A DNA stretch of 45,842 nucleotides from an uncultured Alphaproteobacteria bacterium (GCA_937995535.1 CALKJU010000038.1:1-45842), one strand, 5' to 3'. Shown: positions 24,981 to 34,946, counted from the stretch's first letter. The notes: generated by a model from the sequence alone, not told the origin. Numbers and translations are program-made.

Positions 24981-25525
24981 GACGGCAGCAGCAGGCGCTC
25001 GAGCAGCGGGCGGAAATGGGCGAAACCCGGTGTGGCCAGACCCTCGACCTTGGCCGCCTCGTCCCACAGGCGGACCCGGATGGCGCGCTCGCGCCACGGA
25101 TTGGCCTCGAACGCCGCGACCTCCGCGGGCGACATCGGCCCGCCCTGCAGGGCGAGTGTCCGGACCGAGGCCGTGGACAGCCGGCCGAGATAGCTCGGAT
25201 CGGTCGCACACAGATAGCGCTTGGTGGCGACGTGGAGGCGCACCGGCTCCACGACCTCGGGCGGGAACCACGGCTCGAGAATCTTCGCACCCGCGTCCTC
25301 GTGCCGGTTGTCGACGCCGCGTTCGATGTAGTCGTCGCCGAACTCACCGACGAAGTGGCCGATGTCGTGCAGCAGCGCCGCCGCCACCAGCGTCTCGTCG
25401 GCGCCCTCCTGCTCGGCCAGCCATGCCGCCTGCAGCATGTGCTCGGCCTGGGTCACCGCCTCGCCGAGATAGGCCTCGGCGCCGCGCCGGTCGATGATGT
25501 CCTCGATCTGGTCGACGATACTCAT
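24977..25525 (-). CDS. HD-domain diiron oxygenase, PhnZ/TmpB-like
   Basis: 182 residues. Tyr19-Leu-Gly-Glu22 followed by VTQAEH (His29) and the HD pair His53-Asp54 in LLHDIGH, then His75-Glu76 (RHEDAGA), reproduce the PhnZ/TmpB layout. PhnZ uses a mixed-valent diiron centre to cleave hydroxylated aminoethylphosphonate to glycine and phosphate; TmpB does the same for the trimethyl analogue, giving glycine betaine. The YxGE pair is the substrate-responsive lid in PhnZ. It overlaps the TmpA-like gene by 4 bp, the expected partner. Which N-methylation state is used is not decidable here. Confidence 0.83.
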   Translation of the reverse strand: MSIVDQIEDIIDRRGAEAYLGEAVTQAEHMLQAAWLAEQEGADETLVAAALLHDIGHFVGEFGDDYIERGVDNRHEDAGAKILEPWFPPEVVEPVRLHVATKRYLCATDPSYLGRLSTASVRTLALQGGPMSPAEVAAFEANPWRERAIRVRLWDEAAKVEGLATPGFAHFRPLLERLLLPS

Positions 25526-26643
25526 TCTGCCTCTCCTGGGCCCAGCCGCCGGCGCAGCACCGCGAGGCGGCTGAGCAGGCCGTCGCGGTCGGCGTAGGCA
25601 CCCTGCAGATGGCGGGCGCCCGCCGTGCCGGAGAAACCGGTCCGACCGTGCAATACCCGTCGATTATCGACGATCAGAAGCTCCCCCGGTGACAGCTTGA
25701 GGACGACCTGCAGCGCCGGCGAATCGAGCAGCTCGGCGAAGGCGCGGTAGGCCGCGTACCAAGCGGCGGTGCGGACCTCGCCGAGGACCGGGCTACCGAG
25801 CGAGCGGTTGTTGAAGCGGATCTCCGCGGGCGCACCCTCGACATCGAGGCCGATGATCGGCGCGCGCGCCACGAGCTCGACGTCGGGGTCGGCGTAGCGG
25901 AACGGAACCGCGGTGCGGGCGAGCAGCCCGAACGCCTCCCAGTCCGCGGCCTTGAGGCGCTCGGCGGCGGCGAATCCGTCGACGACGATCGATTCCCCGC
26001 CCTCGGCGCTGCTCGCGAGGCAATGCAGGAGCTGCAGGCCCGGCACCGGATCGCGATAGGGGTTGTCGGTATGCACCTGGAGGCCGAGGCCGGTGTAGGC
26101 GAGGTTGCTCGGGCGCACCTCGGAGCGCACGTCGAACACGCGCCCATAGTTGGTCTCGCGGACATAACCGAACCGCGCGATCACCCGCTCGACCGCGCGA
26201 TCCTCGCAGGGCACGCGGGTCAGCACGGCGACGCCGTGGCTCGCCACCGCGGCGAGCCAGTCGTGCAACGCGCGCTCGTCCGCCGCGACGGCCGGCCACT
26301 CGGCCCGGTACGGCCGGTGGGTGGCATCCCACAGGACGGGTCTGGGCGGCGGCGGCGCACGCAGCGTCGCCCTGAGCCACTCGGCCGTGAAACGGGTGCG
26401 GTGGCCGCCGGGGGCGAACGCCAGATCGAGGCCGCCGGCGCGATCCAGCCTCGCCTCGATGACCCGAATGTCCGGCGGGATGTCGTGGATGGTCAGGAGC
26501 CGCTGCCCGTTGCCGGGGTGCCGGGTCTGCGCATCCTGGGCATTGTCGCGCAGCCACAAGGCCGGAAGTCGGTCGACGCGGCCATCGGCCCAGCGCAGTG
26601 CCAAGACGGCACCGGCAGCCTCGATCTCGACCGCGGCGAGCAT
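25522..26643 (-). CDS. Fe(II)/2-oxoglutarate dioxygenase, TmpA/gamma-butyrobetaine-hydroxylase-like
   Basis: 373 residues. N-terminal ~90 residues form a DUF971-like domain (LPALWLRDNAQDAQ), but the zinc cysteines usual in gamma-butyrobetaine hydroxylase are missing. The TauD-type catalytic domain holds His191-Thr-Asp193 (LQVHTDNPYRDP) and distal His332 (RRVLHGRTGF). TmpA hydroxylates 2-(trimethylamino)ethylphosphonate at C1 before TmpB cleaves it. The directly overlapping HD oxygenase makes TmpA more likely than carnitine biosynthesis. ATG 26643 lies 10 bp after the DUF4432 stop. Confidence 0.82.
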   Translation of the reverse strand: MLAAVEIEAAGAVLALRWADGRVDRLPALWLRDNAQDAQTRHPGNGQRLLTIHDIPPDIRVIEARLDRAGGLDLAFAPGGHRTRFTAEWLRATLRAPPPPRPVLWDATHRPYRAEWPAVAADERALHDWLAAVASHGVAVLTRVPCEDRAVERVIARFGYVRETNYGRVFDVRSEVRPSNLAYTGLGLQVHTDNPYRDPVPGLQLLHCLASSAEGGESIVVDGFAAAERLKAADWEAFGLLARTAVPFRYADPDVELVARAPIIGLDVEGAPAEIRFNNRSLGSPVLGEVRTAAWYAAYRAFAELLDSPALQVVLKLSPGELLIVDNRRVLHGRTGFSGTAGARHLQGAYADRDGLLSRLAVLRRRLGPGEAE

Positions 26644-26653
26644 CGAACCGCCG

Positions 26654-27787
26654 TCAGGCCAGCGCCCTGCGCGCGCGCTCCTCGAGCGCGGCGATCGGCG
26701 CGGCGCCGGCGAGCGCGGTGATGGCCAGACGATAGCCGCGGCTGTCACCGGGGGCGAGCAGCGCGATCTCGCCGCGGCTGCGCCGCTCGGCACGGCTGCC
26801 GGCATGGGCCGTGGCCGGCTCGAGGCCGACCACGTAGTTGCCCTCCTGAAGGTTCTGCCACTGGTAGAACGCGGGCATCGCGCGGCCGTCCCACTCAACG
26901 AGACAGCCGATCCCCGCGGCGCCGCCGGGCAGACCGAAGGCCGGGTTGACGATGCCGGCGAAGCCCGTGCCGTCGCCCTCGATGGCGAGGCGGTGCTCGT
27001 AGACCTGCTCGATGAAGTCGCGCTGCGGCGCGGCCTGCTCGATCGGGCCGATGGTGGTCCGCGTCGGATCGTGGGCGAGGAACGGCGTCTCGCGGATCGG
27101 CGCCACCAGCCGCGCGCCGGCCTCGACCACCGGCCAAGCGAGATTGACGTGGTAGAGCAGGGCGTGCGGCGTCGGCCGGAAGCCGGCATTGGTCACGCGG
27201 TCGGTCTGGGTGATGGTGGTGCCGCCGACCGCCGCCTCGATGCGCCGATGGAGAACGAGGTTCTCGCCGAACATGGTGGCCTGGCGGACCTCGCCCTCGG
27301 CCCAGACCGTGCCCCGCTCGCCCTCCCAGCTCACCCCGTAGCCGACGAGGCGCGCCGGGAGGTAGGCCGCGCGCCCGTGCAGCCCGTGCCGGACCTGCTG
27401 GCGGTAGGGATAGTTGTAGTGCTCCGCGCCTTCCTCCTCCGGTCCCATGATGTGATCGAGGCCGCAGGTGTTGACGAGGCCGGTGAAGCCGCGCAGCCAG
27501 CCGAGGCCGTTCTCGCCCTCGAGCTCGACCAGCGCCGGGTTGCGGAACCCGGTCGGGGAGTGAAAGCCCAGGGGGATGCCGAACAGGGACAGGCGGCCGA
27601 TGTCCATGCCGCGGTCGACGAAGATCTCGGCGGCGAGCCCGCCGCCGGTGCGGAGCTGCAGCGCGCGCACCCCGCGCTCCGGCCCGTCGCCGTACTCGAC
27701 CAACGAGATGCCGCAGAAGTGGTCGAGATGGCCGCTGCGCCGCGCGGCTTCCGCGCGCGTCAGCTCGACCCCGTAGAGCCTCGTCAT
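26654..27787 (-). CDS. DUF4432 / aldose 1-epimerase-like protein
   Basis: 377 residues, a beta-sandwich of the galactose-mutarotase superfamily. Signature stretches: EIFVDRGMDIGRLSLFG, FTGLVNTCGLDH, HALLYHVNLAWP and NLQEGNYVVGLEPAT, typical of DUF4432. Likely acts on a sugar ring; the substrate is unknown. It leads the minus-strand operon and is divergent from the LtnD-like gene (123 bp apart). An epimerase at the head of an oxygenase/amidase operon is unexpected; it could be a separate unit read through. Confidence 0.85.
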   Translation of the reverse strand: MTRLYGVELTRAEAARRSGHLDHFCGISLVEYGDGPERGVRALQLRTGGGLAAEIFVDRGMDIGRLSLFGIPLGFHSPTGFRNPALVELEGENGLGWLRGFTGLVNTCGLDHIMGPEEEGAEHYNYPYRQQVRHGLHGRAAYLPARLVGYGVSWEGERGTVWAEGEVRQATMFGENLVLHRRIEAAVGGTTITQTDRVTNAGFRPTPHALLYHVNLAWPVVEAGARLVAPIRETPFLAHDPTRTTIGPIEQAAPQRDFIEQVYEHRLAIEGDGTGFAGIVNPAFGLPGGAAGIGCLVEWDGRAMPAFYQWQNLQEGNYVVGLEPATAHAGSRAERRSRGEIALLAPGDSRGYRLAITALAGAAPIAALEERARRALA

Positions 27788-27910
27788 CGCCCGCCTCCCC
27801 GTCCCCGGCCCCTTGGGTTAACCGCCCCCCGGCAGGACCGCAACGCCCGGCGCTGGTCGGCGCCCGCATTTGCCGCCATGCTGGCGCGCAGCCGACAGGC
27901 GGGAGGCGAG

Positions 27911-28801
27911 ATGGCCGACGACACGGTGGGCTTCATCGGGCTCGGCGCCATGGGCGGCGAGATGGCCCGGCACCTGGTCGCCAAGGGAATCCGGGTCCAA
28001 GGCTTCGACCTGCGGTCCGAGGCGGTGGCGCGGCTGGCCGCACAAGGAGGCGTCGCCTGCGCCTCGCCGGCCGAGGCGGCCGCTGGGGTCTCCGCCCTCG
28101 TGCTCATGGTCGCGAGCGCCGCCCAGGTCGAGGCGGTCCTCGCCGACGGCAGCGAGGCGGCGTTGCCGCCGGGCGCCGCCGTGATCCTGCACAGCACCGT
28201 ACCGCCCTCGTTCGCCGCGGCGCTCGGTGCTCGGCTGGAGGCCGCCGGACACCCGTTCCTCGACGCGCCGGTGAGCGGCGGGCAGGTCGGCGCACGCGAC
28301 GGCCGGCTGACCATCATGGCGTCGGGCAGCCCGGCCGCGTTCGCCGCCGCGGCACCGGTCCTCGCCTCGTACAGCCAGAAGGTCTGGCGGCTCGGCGACG
28401 TCGCCGGCGCCGGCTCCACGGTCAAGCTCGTCAACCAGCATCTCGCGGGCGTGCACATCGTCGCGGCGGCCGAGGCGATGGCGCTGGCGGCGCGCGCCGG
28501 GGTCGATCCGGGCCTCGTCTTCGAGGTCATTTCGACCAGCGCCGGACGATCCTGGATGTTCGAGAATCGCGTGCCACACATGCTGGCGCGCGACTTCACG
28601 CCACTTTCGGCGGTGGAGATCTTCGTCAAGGATCTCGGCATCGTGCTCGATGCGGGCCGCGAGCGGCGCTTCCCGCTGCCGCTCGCCGCCGTGGCGCATC
28701 AGCAGTTCCTCGCCGCCGCCGCCGCCGGTCTCGGCGCCGAGGACGACGCCGCGGTGGTCAAGGTTTACGAGAAGCTCGCCGGGATCGAGGTCAAGGGGTG
28801 A
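27911..28801 (+). CDS. NAD(P)-dependent beta-hydroxyacid dehydrogenase, L-threonate dehydrogenase-like
   Basis: 296 residues. Rossmann start VGFIGLGAMGGEMARHL, substrate motif DAPVSGGQVGARDG and the catalytic lysine in GSTVKLVNQHLAG are all intact. The C-terminal HQQFLAAAAAGLGAEDDAAVVKVYE is the form seen in LtnD-like rather than 3-hydroxyisobutyrate dehydrogenases. Start ATG 27911 has GGGAGG upstream. Its stop overlaps the kynureninase GTG (GTGA). LtnD oxidises L-threonate to 2-oxo-tetronate; the required kinase and isomerase are not in view, so the substrate is open. Confidence 0.85.
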   Translation: MADDTVGFIGLGAMGGEMARHLVAKGIRVQGFDLRSEAVARLAAQGGVACASPAEAAAGVSALVLMVASAAQVEAVLADGSEAALPPGAAVILHSTVPPSFAAALGARLEAAGHPFLDAPVSGGQVGARDGRLTIMASGSPAAFAAAAPVLASYSQKVWRLGDVAGAGSTVKLVNQHLAGVHIVAAAEAMALAARAGVDPGLVFEVISTSAGRSWMFENRVPHMLARDFTPLSAVEIFVKDLGIVLDAGRERRFPLPLAAVAHQQFLAAAAAGLGAEDDAAVVKVYEKLAGIEVKG

Positions 28802-30033
28802 CGCTGACCCGTGCCGATCTCGCCGCGCGCGACGCGGCCGATCCGCTCGCCGGCTTCCGTGAGCGCTTCGTCGTTCCGGACGGCGTGATCTATCTCGACG
28901 GCAACTCGCTCGGCGCCCTGCCGAAGGCAACCGCGGCGCGGGTCGCGGATGTGGTCGAGCACGAGTGGGGCCAGGACCTGATCCGCAGCTGGACCAAGAA
29001 CGGCTGGATCGAGCTGCCGCGGCGGATCGGCGACAAGATCGGCCGGCTGATCGGCGCCGCACCTGGCCAGGTGGTCGTCGCCGACTCGACCTCGATCAAC
29101 GTCTTCAAGCTCCTCGCCGCCGCCCTGCGGCTCCGGCCCCAGCGCCGCGTGATCCTCTCCGACAACGCCAACTTCCCGACCGACCTGTACATGGCGCAAG
29201 GGTTGATCGCGCTGCTCGACCGAGGTCACGAGCTGCGCCGCGTGGCACCCGACGACGTCGCGGCCGTCATCGGCCCCGACGTCGCCGTGGTCATGTTGAC
29301 CCATGTCGACTACCGCTCCGGCCGCTTCCACGACATGGCCGCGGTGACCGAAGCGGCGCACCGTGCCGGTGCCCTGATGCTCTGGGACCTCGCGCACTCG
29401 GCCGGGGCCCTGCCGCTGGCGCTCGACGCGTGCCGTGCCGATCTCGCCGTCGGCTGCGGCTACAAGTACCTGAACGGCGGTCCCGGCGCGCCGGCCTTCC
29501 TGTACGTCGCCGCGCGTCACCAGGCGCAGGCGCGCCAACCGCTCTGCGGCTGGCTGGGCCACGCGGCCCCGTTCGCCTTCGACCTCGACTACCGCCCCGC
29601 CGCGGGCATCGATTCCTGGCTCTGCGGCACGCCCGTCGTGCTCGGCATGGCCGCGCTGGAGGTCGGCGTCGACCTTCTCCTCGAAGCCGACATGGCGGCG
29701 ATCCGCGCCAAGTCGATGGCGCTCACCGAGGGCTTTCTGGAGGCCGTGGAAGCCTGGTGCCCCGGCGTGTTCGAGCTCGCCTCGCCGCGCGATCCGGCGC
29801 AGCGCGGCAGCCAGGTCTGCCTGCGCCACCCGGATGGCTACGCCATCGTCCAGGCGCTGATCGAGCGCGGCGTGATCCCCGACTTCCGGGCGCCCGACAT
29901 CCTCCGCTTCGGCATGGCCCCGCTCTATCTGCGCCACGCCGAAATGTGGGACGCGGCCCAGATTCTGGCGGAGGTGATGCGCTCCGAGGCGTGGCGCGAG
30001 GAGCGCTTCCAGCGCCGCGCGGCGGTGACTTAG
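28798..30033 (+). CDS. kynU: Kynureninase
   Basis: 411 residues, PLP enzyme cleaving kynurenine to anthranilate and alanine. Motifs: YLDGNSLGALPK near residue 32, SDNANFPTDLYMAQGL, LWDLAHSAGA with the PLP-binding Asp, and GCGYKYLNGGPGAPAF with the PLP lysine. GTG start overlaps the dehydrogenase stop by 4 bp. kynA and kynB are not adjacent. Genes for using the product anthranilate as a CoA thioester occur at 30442-33207. Confidence 0.95.
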   Translation: MTLTRADLAARDAADPLAGFRERFVVPDGVIYLDGNSLGALPKATAARVADVVEHEWGQDLIRSWTKNGWIELPRRIGDKIGRLIGAAPGQVVVADSTSINVFKLLAAALRLRPQRRVILSDNANFPTDLYMAQGLIALLDRGHELRRVAPDDVAAVIGPDVAVVMLTHVDYRSGRFHDMAAVTEAAHRAGALMLWDLAHSAGALPLALDACRADLAVGCGYKYLNGGPGAPAFLYVAARHQAQARQPLCGWLGHAAPFAFDLDYRPAAGIDSWLCGTPVVLGMAALEVGVDLLLEADMAAIRAKSMALTEGFLEAVEAWCPGVFELASPRDPAQRGSQVCLRHPDGYAIVQALIERGVIPDFRAPDILRFGMAPLYLRHAEMWDAAQILAEVMRSEAWREERFQRRAAVT

Positions 30034-30086
30034 GGAGCGGAATCGAGCAGGTCCCGTGGCCACGTGCCTGCCGGCCGGCTCGGCTG

Positions 30087-30353
30087 TTACCGGGCAGACC
30101 GGGTACGACGGCTGCATCGCTTCGCCCAAAGCTCGCCATAGGCAGCGTCGTCCTCCGGGCTGTCCCATTGCGACAGCGTGGTCTGGAGGGCGCGCGGATA
30201 GGCAAGGTCGACCGCCGGCGCCTTGCGGATCGGCACCGTGCCGTGCTCGATCTCGTAGGGCAGCCGGTCACCCGGCTTCAGCCCGAGCCGCTCGCGGACC
30301 ACACGCGGCACCGTCGTCCGCGACTTCGCCGTGAGCTTGCTGATGATCACCAT
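30087..30353 (-). CDS. AbrB/SpoVT-family antitoxin, orphan
   Basis: 88 residues. The swapped-hairpin AbrB domain covers ~1-45 (SKLTAKSRTTVPRVVRERLGLKPGDRL). The tail LSQWDSPEDDAAYGEL is the toxin-binding end seen in antitoxins paired with PemK/MazF-type toxins, where the reading frame normally stops right after AY..L and the toxin gene overlaps. Here ~12 basic residues follow and the 53 bp to kynU hold no toxin. Likely an orphan antitoxin or regulator with a frayed C-terminus. Confidence 0.8.
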   Translation of the reverse strand: MVIISKLTAKSRTTVPRVVRERLGLKPGDRLPYEIEHGTVPIRKAPAVDLAYPRALQTTLSQWDSPEDDAAYGELWAKRCSRRTRSAR

Positions 30354-30441
30354 GGCGGCGAGAATGCTGCCTTGCTCCTTACCGCGAGGCGAGCTGCGAG
30401 CCCGTTGGGTTGTCGCTTGCCGCGCAGCGGTGACCCGGCCG

Positions 30442-31611
<1,170 letters not shown>

Positions 31612-31615
31612 CGGC

Positions 31616-32470
31616 TCAATCGCCCTCGAAGATGGGCTTCTGCTTGGCCGCGAAGGCGCGGTAGGCGCGGGCGAAGTCCTCGGTGCGCATGCACAGCGCC
31701 TGGGCCACCGCCTCGGCCTCGATCGCGTCGTCGACCCCCATGGCCCATTCCATGTGCAGCATCTTCTTGGTCAGCCCGTGGGCGAAGGTCGGCCCCGTGG
31801 CGAGTTCCCGGGCGAGCGCCTGGGCCTCGGCGAGAAGCGCCGCGGGCTCGACGAGCCGGTTGAGGAAGCCGCAGCGCAGGGCCTCCTCGCCGGCCATGCT
31901 GCGGCCGGTGAGCAGCAGCTCCGCGGCGCGGCCCTGGCCGATGATCCGCGGGAGGATCGCGCAGGCGCCCATGTCGCAGCCGGCGAGACCGACACGGGCG
32001 AAGAGGAACGCGATCCGCGCCCGCTCGGTGCCGAAGCGCAGGTCCGACGCCATGGCGATGATCGCCCCGGCACCGGCACAGACCCCGTCGATCGCCGCCA
32101 CGATCGGCTGCGGGCAGGCGCGCATCGCCTTGACCAGTTCGCCGGTCATCTCGGTGAAGCGCAGGATCTCGGCCGTGCCCATGGCGACCAGCGGGCCGAT
32201 GATCTCGTGCACGTCGCCGCCGGAGCAGAAATTGCCGCCGGCGCCGGTGACGACGAACGCCTTGACGCTCGCGTCGTGTCGCCCCGCGGCGAAGATCGCC
32301 ACCAGCTCGTCGTAGGACTCGAAGGTCAGCGGATTCTTCTTCTCGGGTCGGTCGAGGATCAAGGTGGCGACGGCACCGTCGGCCGCGAGGCGCAGATGGC
32401 GCGCCCTGTAGGCGGCGAGCGGACCGGCGAGGGCGTGGCTGCGGGCGACCGGCACCGGCGCGCCCGTCAC
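31616..32470 (-). CDS. Enoyl-CoA hydratase family protein of aromatic-CoA type
   Basis: 284 residues of the crotonase fold. [32 protein letters not shown] (oxyanion hole) and [18 protein letters not shown] are recognisable from hydratases encoded beside salicylyl/2-aminobenzoyl-CoA monooxygenase genes. The usual catalytic glutamate of crotonases lies around the AGCDMGA segment and is replaced by Asp/Cys context. GTG start overlaps the SDR stop (GTGA). With its neighbours it probably handles the ring-opened or ring-reduced CoA ester. Confidence 0.88.
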   Translation of the reverse strand: MTGAPVPVARSHALAGPLAAYRARHLRLAADGAVATLILDRPEKKNPLTFESYDELVAIFAAGRHDASVKAFVVTGAGGNFCSGGDVHEIIGPLVAMGTAEILRFTEMTGELVKAMRACPQPIVAAIDGVCAGAGAIIAMASDLRFGTERARIAFLFARVGLAGCDMGACAILPRIIGQGRAAELLLTGRSMAGEEALRCGFLNRLVEPAALLAEAQALARELATGPTFAHGLTKKMLHMEWAMGVDDAIEAEAVAQALCMRTEDFARAYRAFAAKQKPIFEGD

Positions 32471-33207
32471 ACGTCGCCGCCGGCGATCACGATCGCCTGG
32501 CCGGTCACCGCCCCGGCGGCCTCGCCGCACAGCCAGAGCGCCGCTGCGGCGACCTCGTCGGGCCGGATCAGACGCCCGATCGGGTTCTCCGCGACCATGG
32601 CGGCGACCGCCTCCTCGGCGCCGCGGCCGGTCCGGGCGGCGATCCGCTGCGCGCTCTCGGCGACGAGGTCGGTGTCGGTGTAGCCCGGGCAGAGAGCGTT
32701 GACGGTGACGCCGGTCCGCACCAGCTCGGCCGCCGCCGCGCGGGTCAGGCCGAGCAGCGCGTGCTTGGCGGCGCAGTAGGCGGCGACATCGGCGTAGCCC
32801 CGGACCGCCGCGATCGAGGCGATGTTGACGATCCGGCCGAAGCCGCGCTCGACCATGCCCGGCAGGACGGCGCGGGTGGCGGTCAGCGCGCTCTCGACGT
32901 TGACCGCCATCATCCGGCGCAGCAGCTCGGTGTCGGTCCGGGAGAGCGGCGCACTCTCCGCCGCGCCGGCATTGTTGATCAGGATGTCGAACGGCCCGGC
33001 GGCGTCGATGGCGGCGGCGAGCGGCGAGGCGTCGGTCACGTCGACGGCCCGCCACGCCTTGGCGGCACCCGCGGCGACGGCGGCTTCGAGGGTCGCCGCG
33101 GTGCGCCCGGCGATCGTCACCTCGTGCCCGGCATCGGTCAGCGCGCGGGCGATGGCGAGGCCGATCCCGCGCCCGCCACCCGTCACCAGCGCGCGTCTTG
33201 CGCCCAT
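32467..33207 (-). CDS. SDR-family 3-hydroxyacyl-CoA dehydrogenase-like oxidoreductase
   Basis: 246 residues. NAD(P) motif TGGGRGIG near residue 9, NNAG, catalytic Ser in NIASIAA, YCAAK (Tyr/Lys), and [10 protein letters not shown]. First protein gene of the hydratase/ACAD operon, starting 28 bp downstream of the tRNA-Gln. ATG 33207 was chosen because the longer frame runs through the tRNA. Probable role: oxidation of the 3-hydroxyacyl-CoA intermediate made by the hydratase. Confidence 0.88.
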   Translation of the reverse strand: MGARRALVTGGGRGIGLAIARALTDAGHEVTIAGRTAATLEAAVAAGAAKAWRAVDVTDASPLAAAIDAAGPFDILINNAGAAESAPLSRTDTELLRRMMAVNVESALTATRAVLPGMVERGFGRIVNIASIAAVRGYADVAAYCAAKHALLGLTRAAAAELVRTGVTVNALCPGYTDTDLVAESAQRIAARTGRGAEEAVAAMVAENPIGRLIRPDEVAAAALWLCGEAAGAVTGQAIVIAGGDV

Positions 33208-33235
33208 CGCAGCTCCCGTGGACCGCCGCGGTGGC

Positions 33236-33310
33236 TGGTTGGGGCGGGTGGATTCGAACCACCGAATGGCGGATCCAAAGTCCGCTGCCTTACCACTTGG
33301 CGACGCCCCA
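33236..33310 (-). tRNA. tRNA-Gln(UUG)
   Basis: A 75-base cloverleaf: acceptor TGGGGCG/CGCCCCA, D arm GCC...GGC, anticodon stem GCGGA/TCCGC with loop CTTTGGA (anticodon TTG at 33278-33276), T arm with TTCGAAT loop, discriminator A and encoded CCA (33238-33236). Sequence closely follows the standard alphaproteobacterial tRNA-Gln. Confidence 0.95.
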
Positions 33311-33322
33311 GAGCCGCAAGAG

Positions 33323-33351
33323 TAGATAGAGGTCGCGGCGATCGCCTGCAA
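33323..33351 (-). promoter_or_regulatory. Candidate promoter of tRNA-Gln
   Basis: Reading the minus strand, TTGCAG (33351-33346), 17 bases, then TATCTA (33328-33323), 12 bases before the tRNA 5' end. It abuts the stop of the SAM hydroxide adenosyltransferase gene. The following SDR operon may be read from it. Confidence 0.5.
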
Positions 33352-34074
33352 TCAAGCGACGAGCCCGACCGGATCACCCACGGCGACGCGCAGCCGTTCG
33401 GCGGCACGCCCGGCGTTGACGGCGATCTCGGCCAGCCCGCTGCTGTTCTCGTACCAGAAGGCGGCACCGGGCGGTGCGTCCGCGAACGTGCGCTGCCGCG
33501 CGAGCCTCTGTCCGTCGACCTCGAACACCGCGTCGGGGGACAGCAGCGAGGCGCGCAGGCCGGTGACGATGTTGCCGTAGCCGTCGATATGGACGACCGC
33601 GGCGAGGTCGTCCGGCCAGTCGCGGTGGCGGGTCGGCGGCTGCACGACGAGCCCGGCGCGATCGCCTGTCGCCAGCCGTGCCGCGATCGGTGCGAACAGA
33701 TCGCGGCCGTGAAAGCTCGCCGACAGGCGCTCCGGCCGCCACGCGATCACGTGGCAAGATGCCGACCCCGCGCGCCGCAGCACGATCTCGAACAGGCCAT
33801 TGTCGGGACCGACCAGCCAGCGGCCGTCGACCTCCACCGCCAGCGGCCGGCGGGGACCGCCGACGCCGGGGTCGACGACCGCGACGATGACGTCACCGGG
33901 CTCGGCGGCCGGCCACAGCGCGGCGAGAAGGTAGGCGGCGAGATCGGGCCGGAAGGCCGGTGCGTCGATCATCAGGTCGACCACCGGCACGTGCGGCGCC
34001 CGGCGCAGCAGGACCGCCCGCATCTCGCCCATATACGGTCCCGACCAGCCGAAATCGGTGAACAGCAGGATCAC
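33352..34074 (-). CDS. SAM hydroxide adenosyltransferase (DUF62, chlorinase/fluorinase family)
   Basis: 240 residues. Opening VILLFTDFG, middle VVDPGVGG and later FHGRDLFAPIAA are the three signature regions; they hold the Asp/Arg/His set that activates water to hydrolyse S-adenosylmethionine to adenosine and methionine. Halogenases of the fold carry a distinct loop not obvious here, so the hydroxide enzyme is the default. GTG start overlaps the ispE stop (GTGA). Confidence 0.9.
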   Translation of the reverse strand: MILLFTDFGWSGPYMGEMRAVLLRRAPHVPVVDLMIDAPAFRPDLAAYLLAALWPAAEPGDVIVAVVDPGVGGPRRPLAVEVDGRWLVGPDNGLFEIVLRRAGSASCHVIAWRPERLSASFHGRDLFAPIAARLATGDRAGLVVQPPTRHRDWPDDLAAVVHIDGYGNIVTGLRASLLSPDAVFEVDGQRLARQRTFADAPPGAAFWYENSSGLAEIAVNAGRAAERLRVAVGDPVGLVA

Positions 34075-34946
34075 AGCGAGCCCGGGACGACGCCGGCCCA
34101 GCGCCACCAGGCGGGCTGCATCGCGGCCAGCCGCGCTTCGGCCGCGCGCAGCGCGGGCTCGGTGGTGAACAGGCCCCAGCAGGTGGCGCCGCTGCCCGAC
34201 ATCCGCGCGAGGTGGCAGCCGGGCAGCCCGCGCAACAGCTCCAGCGCGGTGGCGATCGCCGGTGCGAGCTCGATCGCCGGCGGCTCCAAGTCGTTGCGGC
34301 TCGTGGCCAGCCAGGCCGCGAGCTGCAGGACCGAGGGATGGGCCGGGAACGGCTCGCGCTCCAGCGGCTCGTCCGGTAGCCGAAGCGCGCGAAACACCTC
34401 CGCCGTCGCCACCTGGACGCCAGGATTGACCAGCAGCAAGGGCAGGTCGGGCAGCCCGCGGACCGGATCGAGCCGCTCGCCCAGGCCGCGCATGCGTGCC
34501 GGACGGCCGTACAGACAGACCGGCACGTCCGCGCCGACGGCGAGGCCGACGTCGCGCAGGCGCTCCGGAGGGAACTGCAGGCCCCACAGCGCATCGAGGG
34601 CCGACAGCGTCGCCGCCGCGTCGGCCGATCCGCCGCCCAGGCCCGCCGCGACCGGCAGCCGCTTGACCAGCCGCAGGGTCGCGTCGGGCCTGCGCCGCGC
34701 CGCCCAGGCCAGCTCCTCCGCCGCCTGCACGACGAGATTGTCGCCGCTCGCCGGAACCTGCGCCGCGTAGGGACCTTCGACGACCAGCCGCAAGCCGTCG
34801 CCCGGGCCGGCGGTCACCCTATCGGCGATGCCAGCGAAGACGGTGAGGCTGTCCAGCTCGTGGTAGCCGTCGGCACGGCGCCCGGTGACCAGCAGATCGA
34901 GGTTGACCTTGGCCGCCGCCGTCCTGGTGACGCTCGGCTCAGCCAC
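34071..34946 (-). CDS. ispE: 4-diphosphocytidyl-2-C-methyl-D-erythritol kinase
   Basis: 291 residues, GHMP kinase of the MEP isoprenoid pathway. AAAKVNLDLLVTGRRADGYHELDSL is the IspE N-terminus (written here as two blocks, AKVNLDL and GYHELDSL), PVAAGLGGGSADAAAT the ATP loop, and RMSGSGATCWGLF the third motif. GTG 34946 overlaps the TPR stop by 8 bp; a longer upstream frame lies inside the TPR gene. Pathway essential in bacteria without mevalonate. Confidence 0.95.
   Translation of the reverse strand: MAEPSVTRTAAAKVNLDLLVTGRRADGYHELDSLTVFAGIADRVTAGPGDGLRLVVEGPYAAQVPASGDNLVVQAAEELAWAARRRPDATLRLVKRLPVAAGLGGGSADAAATLSALDALWGLQFPPERLRDVGLAVGADVPVCLYGRPARMRGLGERLDPVRGLPDLPLLLVNPGVQVATAEVFRALRLPDEPLEREPFPAHPSVLQLAAWLATSRNDLEPPAIELAPAIATALELLRGLPGCHLARMSGSGATCWGLFTTEPALRAAEARLAAMQPAWWRWAGVVPGSL

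Noticed and set aside
33236..33310. tRNA-Gln as an active integration site of a genomic island
   Set aside because: No integrase nearby and no second copy of the tRNA 3' end was seen in the window.
33208..33351. N-terminal extension of the SDR reading frame
   Set aside because: It translates the tRNA-Gln gene; the family start is [11 protein letters not shown] at 33207.
33352..34074. Fluorinase or chlorinase
   Set aside because: The housekeeping context beside ispE and the common DUF62 pattern favour SAM hydrolysis; no halometabolite genes are nearby.
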